This document shows positions 1-5,613 of a DNA stretch of 6,520 nucleotides, piece by piece. Every line of letters begins with the position of its first letter. Position 1 is the stretch's first letter. Origin of the DNA: an uncultured Phascolarctobacterium sp. (GTDB lineage: Bacteria > Bacillota > Negativicutes > Acidaminococcales > Acidaminococcaceae); assembly GCA_945949475.1 (NCBI GenBank), contig CAMFET010000052.1, forward strand, positions 1 to 6,520, in the 5' to 3' direction. The notes under the pieces are model-generated. The model saw nothing but the letters and a program-made list of their open reading frames with translations, ran no database searches and had not been told where the DNA came from. A program made the position numbers and the translations under genes.

Positions 1-390
1 AGCATCGCCAGCTATACTAAGTACAAGCTCGCCCTGACCTACAAAAAAGTCGCTGTCGTTTTGGTGTACCTCGGTTACTTGGCTAAGCCGAATACGGTCC
101 AAGCCTTCCACCAAAATGCGCATCGCACCACTTGGCAGCTGCAGCTGTTGCTTGACCTCGGCTACAACACCCCAGCCATACAAATCCTCAGTCGTGATAT
201 CGCTACGATTAGCATCACGTTGAGCAGTCAAAATAATCTTTTTATCAGCTTCCATTACTGCACGCACGGCAGCCATGGATTTTTCGCGACCTACATCCAC
301 GTTTACCAGCATCCCCGGCAAAACTAAAAGGCCGCGTAAAGGCAATAAGGGTTTCGTTATCATCGCTGTATTAATCATTGCTTCACCCAT
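1..390 (-). CDS. lon: ATP-dependent protease LonA, N-terminal part (cut by window edge)
   Basis: This is the first 130 codons of an ATP-dependent serine protease that degrades misfolded and regulatory proteins in the cytoplasm; the frame is still open at base 1. The visible part matches the Lon substrate-binding N domain: the segment PLRGLLVLPGMLVNVDVGR (residues 17-35) is the hallmark start of LonA proteins, followed by an AVRAVMEADKKIILTAQRD-type stretch and GAMRILVEGLDRIRL (residues 88-102). LonB proteins lack this domain, so LonA is the better call. The AAA+ and Ser-Lys protease domains lie outside the window. The start at 388-390 has an AGGAGG site at 397-402, 6 nt upstream; later ATGs (codons 5 and 10) lack a comparable site. 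It lies 74 nt downstream of clpX, across an intrinsic terminator. I see no clear promoter of its own. The first 25 codons contain three TTA leucines, unlike tig. Confidence 0.93.
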   Translation of the reverse strand, partial: MGEAMINTAMITKPLLPLRGLLVLPGMLVNVDVGREKSMAAVRAVMEADKKIILTAQRDANRSDITTEDLYGWGVVAEVKQQLQLPSGAMRILVEGLDRIRLSQVTEVHQNDSDFFVGQGELVLSIAGDA

Positions 391-416
391 CTAAACCCTC
401 CTTTCAATCAACAAGA

Positions 417-452
417 ATAGAAAAGGGGAAGGCTCTTTATTGCTCCTTCCCC
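417..452 (-). terminator. Intrinsic terminator after clpX
   Basis: Read on the minus strand, GGGGAAGG pairs perfectly with CCTTCCCC (8 bp, bases 445-452 with 425-432) around a 12-nt loop and is followed by TTTTCTAT. The stem is GC-rich but the loop is large and the T-tract is broken after four T, so termination may be partial. It sits 12 nt after the clpX stop and upstream of lon. Confidence 0.75.
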
Positions 453-464
453 TAACTTTGTAGT

Positions 465-1718
465 TTAATCTTCCACAATCATTTGTGGTTCACAATGCTC
501 ACGCACAGTGGCTTCAGTAACGATGCACTTCTTCACATCGTCACGGGAAGGAACATCATACATTACATTGCGCATAATGGACTCAATTATTGAGCGCAGT
601 CCACGAGCACCAGCATTACGCTTCAAGGCTTCTTCTGCAATGGCATCTAAAGCAGCGGGCTCAAACTCAAGCTCAACTCCATCCATTTCCAAAAAGCGTT
701 GATATTGCTTAATGAGTGCGTTGCGAGGCTCGGTGAGAATCTTCACCAAAGCTGCCTTATCCAAGGAATTGAGGGTTACCACTACGGGCAAACGACCTGC
801 AAATTCGGGAATAATGCCGAATTTCATAATATCCTCGGGCAACACTTTATCAAAGGCTTCGTTGATATTGACCTCTGTTTTTTTGCGAATATCCGCACCA
901 AAGCCCAGATTCTTTTTACCCACGCGAGCATTTACAATATGCTCCATGCCAGCAAAGGCACCACCGCAGATAAAGAGAATATTGGTGGTATCAATATTGA
1001 TGAACTCTTGATGGGGATGCTTGCGCCCACCCTTAGGCGGCACACTAGCCACAGTGCCTTCCAAAATTTTTAGCAAAGCCTGTTGTACACCCTCGCCCGA
1101 AACATCACGAGTAATGGAAACATTTTCGGATTTACGAGCAATTTTATCAATTTCATCAATGTAGACAATACCACGTTGGGCAGCCTCCACATCATAATCA
1201 GCATTACTAATCAGCTTGAGGAGAATATTCTCCACATCCTCACCCACATAGCCAGCCTCTGTTAAGGTTGTAGCATCGGCTATAGCAAAGGGCACCTGCA
1301 AAATCTTAGCCAGTGTTTGCGCCAGCAAGGTTTTGCCGCTACCAGTGGGTCCAAGCATCAGAATATTGGACTTCTGCAGCTCCACATCCCGTTCGGCCTG
1401 CGGGTGCTGCACTTCATAATTAATGCGTTTATAATGGTTATAAACAGCCACGGAAAGAGTCTTTTTCGCTTCCTCCTGGCCGATTACATATTCATCTAAA
1501 ATAGCCTTAATTTCTTTCGGTTTGGGCAGCTCGTTAATATCGGTACCATTTTCTTCAGCTGCCTGCTGCTTATCCTCGTCAAGCATATCTTTGCAGAATT
1601 CGATACACTCATCGCAGATATACACACCGCGACCGGCAATTAACCTGCGCACTTGGCTTTCGCGTTTACCGCAAAAGGAACAGCACAGCTCCTTGCCCTG
1701 ACCATCGTCAAAACTCAT
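465..1718 (-). CDS. clpX: ATP-dependent Clp protease ATP-binding subunit ClpX
   Basis: ClpX is a hexameric AAA+ unfoldase that recognises tagged substrates and threads them into ClpP in the cytoplasm. At 417 aa it has the usual family length. The N-terminal C4 zinc finger is complete (Cys13, Cys16, Cys35, Cys38; an extra Cys12 sits next to the first ligand). The AAA+ core shows Walker A GPTGSGKT (123-130), the pore-1 loop GYVG (156-159), Walker B with D188-E189 in VYIDEIDK, the pore-2 RDVSGEG segment (204-210), the ClpP-docking LGF loop (271-273), the arginine-finger region EFAGRLP (R309) and sensor 2 GARGLR (370-375). All key residues are present, so it should be active. The start has AAGGAG at 1728-1733, 9 nt upstream. 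It begins 21 nt after the clpP stop, so the two partners are almost certainly co-transcribed from the tig promoter. Confidence 0.98.
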   Translation of the reverse strand: MSFDDGQGKELCCSFCGKRESQVRRLIAGRGVYICDECIEFCKDMLDEDKQQAAEENGTDINELPKPKEIKAILDEYVIGQEEAKKTLSVAVYNHYKRINYEVQHPQAERDVELQKSNILMLGPTGSGKTLLAQTLAKILQVPFAIADATTLTEAGYVGEDVENILLKLISNADYDVEAAQRGIVYIDEIDKIARKSENVSITRDVSGEGVQQALLKILEGTVASVPPKGGRKHPHQEFINIDTTNILFICGGAFAGMEHIVNARVGKKNLGFGADIRKKTEVNINEAFDKVLPEDIMKFGIIPEFAGRLPVVVTLNSLDKAALVKILTEPRNALIKQYQRFLEMDGVELEFEPAALDAIAEEALKRNAGARGLRSIIESIMRNVMYDVPSRDDVKKCIVTEATVREHCEPQMIVED

Positions 1719-1739
1719 CTTGTAAATCTCCTTGGTATC

Positions 1740-2333
1740 TTATTCTGCTGATTTGCTGCGGCTAACAACCTCATCAATCAGGCCGTATTCCTTTGCTTCC
1801 TTGCTAGTAAGGTAATGGTCACGCTCGGTATCAGCAGCAATCTTCTCCACGCTTTGACCGGTATGCTTAGCCAAAACCTCGTTCATTTCCTGACGAATAC
1901 GCAGGATTTCGCGCGCATGGATTTCGATTTCAGTTGCCTGGCCTTGCGCACCACCCAAGGGCTGATGAATCATCACCCGAGAATAGGGCAGCGCAAAGCG
2001 TTTGCCGGGTGCACCAGCAGCCAAAAGCACAGAAGCCATGCTAGCTGCCATACCCATGCAAATTGTGGAAACATCGGGTTTAATATATTGCATAGTGTCA
2101 TAAATAGCCATGCCGGCGCTAACGCTGCCACCAGGACTATTAATGTACAGATGAATATCCTTATCGGGGTCCTCGGACTCCAAGAACAATAACTGAGCGA
2201 TGACAACATTGGCCATATTGTCATCAATAGGGCCAGTCACGAACACGATTCTGTCCTTTAACAGGCGGGAGTAAATATCATAGGAACGCTCGCCTCGGCT
2301 GGATTGTTCAACCACGATAGGCACGTAATTCAT
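1740..2333 (-). CDS. clpP: ATP-dependent Clp protease proteolytic subunit ClpP
   Basis: ClpP is the serine peptidase that forms the double-heptamer chamber of the ClpXP protease. At 197 aa it has normal length. The catalytic triad is visible as Ser98 in GMAASMAS, His123 in MIHQP and Asp172 in ERDHYL; the oxyanion-loop INSPGGSV (64-71) and the TGPIDD segment (33-38) are also present. The N-terminus MNYVPIVVEQSSRGER is the typical short propeptide and axial-loop region, so the chosen start needs no change. AAGGAG lies at 2343-2348, 9 nt from the ATG. It follows tig by 50 nt with no terminator in the gap and precedes clpX by 21 nt, which places protease, unfoldase and nascent-chain chaperone in one transcript. 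No CtsR-type direct repeat or CIRCE element was seen upstream of the operon. Confidence 0.98.
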   Translation of the reverse strand: MNYVPIVVEQSSRGERSYDIYSRLLKDRIVFVTGPIDDNMANVVIAQLLFLESEDPDKDIHLYINSPGGSVSAGMAIYDTMQYIKPDVSTICMGMAASMASVLLAAGAPGKRFALPYSRVMIHQPLGGAQGQATEIEIHAREILRIRQEMNEVLAKHTGQSVEKIAADTERDHYLTSKEAKEYGLIDEVVSRSKSAE

Positions 2334-2383
2334 TTTGTCACACTCCTTTACTGCGTTCTTTTAGCTAAATTTTAATTCTTTAA

Positions 2384-3667
2384 TTATTTTGCGCTGTCGA
2401 TAACAACATGAGCAGCTTTGCGACGCAGGATGTTAGCTAAGAGCAGGCCCATGGTGCCATTGGATTTAATAATCTTCTTAACTTCGTCAACAGAAGCACC
2501 ATGTTGAGCGGAGATAGCAGCGATTTCTGCATCAACATCAGCCATATCAACTTGGATGTTTTCTGCTTTAGCAATAGCGTCCAGAACGATGTCGGTCTTA
2601 ACGTTTTCTTCAGCAGCCGGACGTTGGTTTTCACGGATTTGTTCATCGGTCAAGCCGGTGTATTGCTTGTACATATCCATGTTCATCTTGCGGCTTTCCA
2701 GGCTCATGCGCATTTCTTCAACCATTTGGCTGATGCGGTCTTCAATCATAACTTGCGGAACAGTGAATTTAGCATTAGCAACTGCAGCATCAATCAGAGC
2801 GTGTTCATAAGCTACCTTGGCATTTTCTTCAGCAGCTTTTTGCATGCGTTCCTTGTAGTTAGCGCGCATTTCTTCAACAGTTTTGAAATCGCTGTTAGCA
2901 GCTACATATTCATCGTTCAGCTCGGGCAATTGTTTAATCTTAACATCTTGAATGTTTACTTTGAAGACAGCTTCTTTGCCAGCCAGCTCTTTTACGAAGT
3001 ACTCTTCGGGGAAGGTTACTTCTACATCAGTTGCATCGCCCTTGGACAGGCCAACCAGTTGGTCTTCGAAGCCGGGGATGAAGGAGTTGGAGCCAACTTC
3101 CAGAGGATAGCCCTTGCCTTCGCCACCGCTGAAGGGTTCGCCGCCAACAGTACCAGCGAAGTCGATAATAGCGAAGTCGCCTTTTTCGATTACATGACCG
3201 TCTTCAGCTGCAACCATTTTAGCGTTGCGGTTACGCAGGTCGTTCATTTGAGCTTCAACATCCTCGTCGGTTACAACGGGCTCTTCCTTGTCAACATGCA
3301 GGCCCTTGTATTCGCCCAGTTCGGGTTCGGGTTTAACGGTAACCTTAATGGTCAGCTCCATATCCTTGCCTTCTTCGAATACGGATTCTTCAACCTTGGG
3401 GTCTTCAACGGGAATCAGGTTTTTAACGTCCAGAGCTTCGGTGTACAGCTTGTTAGCAACCATTTCGAAAGCTTCTTGTTTGATTGCTTCCTTGCCATAG
3501 TGCATTTCGATAATAGCGCGAGGAGCTTTGCCCTTGCGGAAGCCAGGAATATTTACGCTATTAGCAATTTTTTGTACAGCTTTTTTGAAACCAGCATTAA
3601 CATCAGCAGCCGGAGCGGTAATCTTTAAAGTTGCCTCATTTTCTACTCTTTCAACAGTAACGTTCAT
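2384..3667 (-). CDS. tig: Trigger factor (ribosome-associated chaperone and peptidyl-prolyl isomerase)
   Basis: Trigger factor binds near the ribosome exit tunnel, shields nascent chains and carries a prolyl isomerase domain. The 427 aa fit the family. The N-terminal ribosome-binding domain holds the signature GFRKGKAP (42-49, FRK at 43-45). An FKBP-type PPIase domain covers about 150-245, with GDFAIIDFAGTVGGEPF (163-179) and SFIPGFEDQLVGL (195-207). A helical C-terminal chaperone domain follows to the end. GGGAGG at 3677-3682 is 9-10 nt from the ATG. It is the first gene of tig-clpP-clpX and has its own strong promoter with a structured leader of about 97 nt. Codon use is strongly biased: in a run of some 376 codons (2501-3628) there is no TTA, CTA or TCA, which fits very high expression and contrasts with lon. 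Confidence 0.98.
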   Translation of the reverse strand: MNVTVERVENEATLKITAPAADVNAGFKKAVQKIANSVNIPGFRKGKAPRAIIEMHYGKEAIKQEAFEMVANKLYTEALDVKNLIPVEDPKVEESVFEEGKDMELTIKVTVKPEPELGEYKGLHVDKEEPVVTDEDVEAQMNDLRNRNAKMVAAEDGHVIEKGDFAIIDFAGTVGGEPFSGGEGKGYPLEVGSNSFIPGFEDQLVGLSKGDATDVEVTFPEEYFVKELAGKEAVFKVNIQDVKIKQLPELNDEYVAANSDFKTVEEMRANYKERMQKAAEENAKVAYEHALIDAAVANAKFTVPQVMIEDRISQMVEEMRMSLESRKMNMDMYKQYTGLTDEQIRENQRPAAEENVKTDIVLDAIAKAENIQVDMADVDAEIAAISAQHGASVDEVKKIIKSNGTMGLLLANILRRKAAHVVIDSAK

Positions 3668-3723
3668 TAATAAAATCCTCCCTTAAATTTATGTGGGTAA
3701 AAAATAATATAATCGGATTAAAC

Positions 3724-3763
3724 TGTCAGCTTTCCTTAGCGAAAATGTGCTGACACAAATCGC
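3724..3763 (-). promoter_or_regulatory. Structured 5' leader of tig, two alternative hairpins
   Basis: The predicted tig mRNA starts near 3764 and can fold two ways. Form A pairs GCGA (3760-3763) with UCGC (3739-3742) and, inside it, UGUG (3754-3757) with CACA (3746-3749) around a UCAG tetraloop. Form B pairs UGUCAGC (3749-3755) with GCUGACA (3724-3730), extended by UUUC/GAAA (3741-3744 with 3731-3734), a 4-nt bulge and a 6-nt loop. The two share bases 3739-3755 and cannot coexist; B has more base pairs. No T-run directly follows B, so it is not a classical attenuator. Pairings are seen directly; a regulatory role is inference. No known riboswitch was recognised. Confidence 0.4.
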
Positions 3764-3770
3764 TCATAAT

Positions 3771-3799
3771 ATCATATCACAATGCTCGCTTCTTGACAA
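3771..3799 (-). promoter_or_regulatory. Promoter of tig-clpP-clpX
   Basis: TTGTCA (3794-3799) and TATGAT (3771-3776) are separated by exactly 17 nt, and TGA directly before the -10 gives an extended -10 element. Transcription should start around 3764, giving a leader of about 97 nt. The -35 box begins only 4 nt after the T-tract of the preceding tRNA-Gly terminator. Confidence 0.85.
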
Positions 3800-3803
3800 T
3801 ACC

Positions 3804-3832
3804 AAAAAACCCGACAGAAGCAATCTGTCGGG
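3804..3832 (-). terminator. Intrinsic terminator of tRNA-Gly
   Basis: On the minus strand CCCGACAG (3825-3832) pairs perfectly with CTGTCGGG (3810-3817) around a 7-nt loop, followed by six T (3804-3809). It ends the tRNA-Gly transcript 12 nt after the encoded CCA and insulates tig. On the plus strand the same stem is followed, after a few bases, by a T5 run (3837-3841), so weak bidirectional action is possible. Confidence 0.93.
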
Positions 3833-3844
3833 CAAATTTTTAAG

Positions 3845-3919
<75 letters not shown>

Positions 3920-3924
3920 ATCTT

Positions 3925-3944
3925 GTTGCTAGTGCATCAGCAAC
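3925..3944 (-). promoter_or_regulatory. 5' leader hairpin of the tRNA-Gly transcript
   Basis: GUUGCU (3939-3944) pairs perfectly with AGCAAC (3925-3930) around an 8-nt loop. Its first G is 8 nt after the -10 box, at the expected transcription start, so the precursor would begin with this hairpin and RNase P would remove it. It resembles the leader of the tRNA-Leu transcript. Confidence 0.5.
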
Positions 3945-3951
3945 GAATATA

Positions 3952-3980
3952 AGTATAATGCATTGACGCAGATTTGTCAA
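3952..3980 (-). promoter_or_regulatory. Promoter of tRNA-Gly
   Basis: Consensus TTGACA (3975-3980) and TATACT (3952-3957) are separated by 17 nt. The start site is expected at about 3944, some 25 nt before the mature tRNA 5' end. Phased A-tracts lie directly upstream. Confidence 0.92.
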
Positions 3981-3984
3981 CACC

Positions 3985-4009
3985 TTTTTTGCGATTTTTT
4001 TAGTTTTTT
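3985..4009 (-). promoter_or_regulatory. A-tract UP-like element upstream of the tRNA-Gly promoter
   Basis: Three A-tracts on the minus strand (A6 at 4004-4009, A7 at 3995-4001, A6 at 3985-3990) have centres about 8.5 and 10.5 nt apart, close to one helical turn. They span about -41 to -65 relative to the predicted start, where UP elements bind the RNA polymerase alpha C-terminal domain in stable-RNA promoters. The tracts are seen; the UP role is inferred. Confidence 0.6.
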
Positions 4010-4027
4010 CCAAGGCTGCTAGGCAAC

Positions 4028-4057
4028 AAAAAAGACGTTATGCTCTGCACAACGTCT
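4028..4057 (-). terminator. Intrinsic terminator of the tRNA-Leu operon
   Basis: AGACGTT (4051-4057) pairs with AACGTCT (4033-4039); after one mismatch the inner TGC/GCA extends the stem to a 3-nt loop. The stem runs straight into TTTTT (4028-4032). It lies 11 nt beyond the CCA end of tRNA-Leu(GAG). Confidence 0.9.
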
Positions 4058-4068
4058 ACTGAACTATT

Positions 4069-4154
4069 TGGTGCGGTCGATGGGATTTGAACCCATACGG
4101 GATTTCTCCCACCACCCCCTCAAAGTGGCGTGTCTGCCGTTCCACCACGACCGC
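4069..4154 (-). tRNA. tRNA-Leu(GAG)
   Basis: This is an 86-nt class II tRNA with long variable arm and encoded CCA. The acceptor is GCGGTCG/CGACCGC with discriminator A. The anticodon stem CCACT/GGTGG (closing U-G wobble) holds GAG at 4119-4121, reading CUC and CUU. The variable arm TGGGAGAAATCCCGT forms its own stem, and the T loop TTCAAAT is standard. It is the second gene of a two-leucine operon, 30 nt after tRNA-Leu(CAG). Confidence 0.96.
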
Positions 4155-4184
4155 GTCTTTGGGAAATAACCTTGAATATAAAAA

Positions 4185-4270
4185 TGGTGCGGTAGAGAGG
4201 ATTTGAACCTCCACGGGGTTGCCCCCACTAGCTCCTGAGGCTAGCGCGTCTGCCGTTCCGCCACTACCGC
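4185..4270 (-). tRNA. tRNA-Leu(CAG)
   Basis: This is an 86-nt class II tRNA with encoded CCA. The acceptor is GCGGTAG/CTACCGC with discriminator A. The anticodon stem CTAGC/GCTAG encloses CTCAGGA, giving anticodon CAG (4235-4237), which reads CUG. The variable arm TGGGGGCAACCCCGT is closely similar to that of the neighbouring tRNA-Leu(GAG), as is the D-arm region, consistent with related isoacceptors. No terminator lies between the two tRNAs. Confidence 0.97.
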
Positions 4271-4284
4271 ATTTCTATTCAGCC

Positions 4285-4301
4285 GTTACTTCATAAGCAA
4301 C
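4285..4301 (-). promoter_or_regulatory. 5' leader hairpin of the tRNA-Leu transcript
   Basis: GUUGCUU (4295-4301) pairs with AAGUAAC (4285-4291), seven pairs including one G-U, around an AUG triloop. Its first G lies 7 nt after the -10 box, so the precursor should begin with it. It shares the start GUUGCUnAUG with the tRNA-Gly leader. Confidence 0.45.
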
Positions 4302-4307
4302 ATAGTA

Positions 4308-4336
4308 ATGATAACATAGAAATGTAAAATTGTCAA
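4308..4336 (-). promoter_or_regulatory. Promoter of the tRNA-Leu(CAG)-tRNA-Leu(GAG) operon
   Basis: Consensus TTGACA (4331-4336) and TATCAT (4308-4313) are 17 nt apart, with TGT before the -10 giving an extended -10. The start is expected at 4301, about 31 nt before the tRNA 5' end. The -35 begins 36 nt after the stop of the upstream transglycosylase gene. Confidence 0.9.
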
Positions 4337-4372
4337 CAGTCTTTATGAGGAAAATATCCAGCCACACCAAGC

Positions 4373-5005
4373 TTATCGCAAGGGCACCTTATCCCGATAG
4401 AGTAAGTAATATTTATCTCTGTCCTGCAAGACCTTGTTCACATATTCGCGCGTGTCAGGAAAAGGAATAGCCTTCAAATCATTAAAATTATCATCCCAAC
4501 CAAGCTCGTGCATCCACTCATGGGTTTGCCCTCGTCCTGCATTATAGGCAATCATCACCAGCGCCAAATTATGCTTAAACTCGTGGTCCAGCTCCCCCAA
4601 ATACCAGCAGCCCATTCGAATATTAGTGCGAGTTTGGTATAAATCTGTATCCTGATAATTCTCGAGCCCCATTTGCTCGGCAATCCAGCGCCCTGTTTCC
4701 GGCATAATCTGCATTAAGCCCACAGCGCCAACCTTAGAAACAGCCTTATGGTTAAAATTGCTTTCATTTTTAATAATGGCCGCTACCAAAAAGGGGTCCA
4801 CCTTATTTTTTTGGCTATAGGTAATGATATCCTGTTGATGCTCCCACATATATACGAAGCGCATCTGCACCGTATCGCTGTTCCAAATTTTCCACCCAGT
4901 GAAGCAAAGTCCCAGCAGCAGTACCAAAACAATAAGATACTCTGGTAATCTGCTTCTTTTTTTGCGTCTACTGCCGCGGGTAATCGTTTTACGTTTAGTG
5001 GCCAC
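4373..5005 (-). CDS. Membrane-anchored lytic transglycosylase (SLT domain)
   Basis: This is a GH23-type lytic transglycosylase, which would cleave the MurNAc-GlcNAc bond of peptidoglycan with formation of 1,6-anhydroMurNAc. Numbering uses the 210-aa form starting at the GTG at 5003-5005. A Lys/Arg-rich cytoplasmic tail (1-20) precedes one membrane segment (about 23-40), which should put the enzyme outside the membrane. The SLT domain has the catalytic Glu81 in KNESNF, GLMQIMP (96-102), AYNAG (153-157) and REYV (186-189). The start was chosen because AGGTGA (5011-5016), matching the end of the anti-SD complement, is 5 nt upstream; a GTG three codons earlier (5012-5014) lacks a site. Either start overlaps the coaE 3' end, so translation is probably coupled. 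No terminator is visible after the stop. Similar small proteins next to coaE are known in Firmicutes. Confidence 0.93.
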   Translation of the reverse strand: MATKRKTITRGSRRKKRSRLPEYLIVLVLLLGLCFTGWKIWNSDTVQMRFVYMWEHQQDIITYSQKNKVDPFLVAAIIKNESNFNHKAVSKVGAVGLMQIMPETGRWIAEQMGLENYQDTDLYQTRTNIRMGCWYLGELDHEFKHNLALVMIAYNAGRGQTHEWMHELGWDDNFNDLKAIPFPDTREYVNKVLQDRDKYYLLYRDKVPLR

Positions 5006-5603
5006 TGCTTTCACCTAAGAGCTTGTTTAATTCTTGCTGCACATGTACCAAGGTATGTTCCAAGCTACCACTATTATCCAATACTACATCAGCATATTTT
5101 TTCTTTTCTTCCAAGGACATTTGGGCATCAATACGAGCCACAACCTCAGCTTCTGTCATGCCGCTGCGCAGCATGGCTCGCTCGATTTGCTGGCGACGGC
5201 TCACAGCCACCAACCAAACCTTGTCCACCTGCTTATGCCAGCCTGTTTCAATCAAAAGTGGTACATCCAAGACAGCAATTTTTGTGCCCAGTTGCTTTTG
5301 CTCCTGCAAAAACTGCTCCGCATTCTCCCACACGATTTTATGCAGAATGCTTTCTAAGGTTTTCAACGCTGCCTTATCATGAAAAACAAGCTCCGAAACC
5401 TTAGGACGATTCAGCTCACCCGTATCGGTTAGATATTCACTGCCAAAGGCTTCGACAACCATTGCCAAGCCCTTGCTTCCCTTAGCCACAGCATCTTTAG
5501 CATTTTGGTCCGCATCAAAAATGGGCACACCTTGCTGGCGTAGCTCTGCCGATACCGTGCTTTTGCCGGAGGCAATGCCCCCTGTTAATCCTATCGTAAT
5601 CAT
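4995..5603 (-). CDS. coaE: Dephospho-CoA kinase
   Basis: CoaE phosphorylates the ribose 3'-hydroxyl of dephospho-CoA with ATP, the last step of coenzyme A synthesis, in the cytoplasm. The 202-aa protein has the normal length. It shows the P-loop GGIASGKS (8-15), DAD (30-32), LNR (64-66), the VLDVPLLIETG segment (111-121) and a C-terminal VVLDNSGS (173-180), all typical of the family. The reading frame runs 37 codons further upstream into mutM, but the ATG at 5601-5603 gives the canonical MITIGLTGG start and has GGGAG at 5610-5614, 6 nt upstream. That site overlaps the mutM stop codon (5614-5616), so the two genes are likely coupled. The last codons overlap the start of the transglycosylase gene. 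Confidence 0.97.
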   Translation of the reverse strand: MITIGLTGGIASGKSTVSAELRQQGVPIFDADQNAKDAVAKGSKGLAMVVEAFGSEYLTDTGELNRPKVSELVFHDKAALKTLESILHKIVWENAEQFLQEQKQLGTKIAVLDVPLLIETGWHKQVDKVWLVAVSRRQQIERAMLRSGMTEAEVVARIDAQMSLEEKKKYADVVLDNSGSLEHTLVHVQQELNKLLGESSGH

Positions 5604-5613
5604 GCTTATCTCC

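Noticed and set aside
61..327. Plus-strand open frame of 88 codons at the left edge
   Set aside because: It lies opposite the clear Lon N-domain coding sequence and has no homology-like features.
699..1073. Plus-strand open frames opposite clpX, with a similar one at 1815-2192 opposite clpP
   Set aside because: These are shadows of highly conserved ClpX and ClpP sequence, with no initiation signals.
2360..2369. Palindrome TTTAGCTAAA between tig and clpP
   Set aside because: It is short, AT-rich and without a T-tract; it is likely chance in an AT-rich gap and not a terminator or a clear operator.
2501..3628. Open frame of 375 codons on the plus strand across tig
   Set aside because: It is the exact codon-register antisense of trigger factor, has no ribosome binding site, and its composition is explained by the lack of TTA, CTA and TCA codons in tig.
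3668..3720. T-rich run after the tig leader hairpin as an attenuator
   Set aside because: The run of T (3699-3704) is about 19 nt away from the end of the stem, too far for an intrinsic terminator.
3726..3767. Possible 13-codon leader peptide (MSDLCQHIFAKES) before tig
   Set aside because: Its ATG lies at or just before the predicted transcription start and there is no ribosome binding site. No run of regulatory codons is present.
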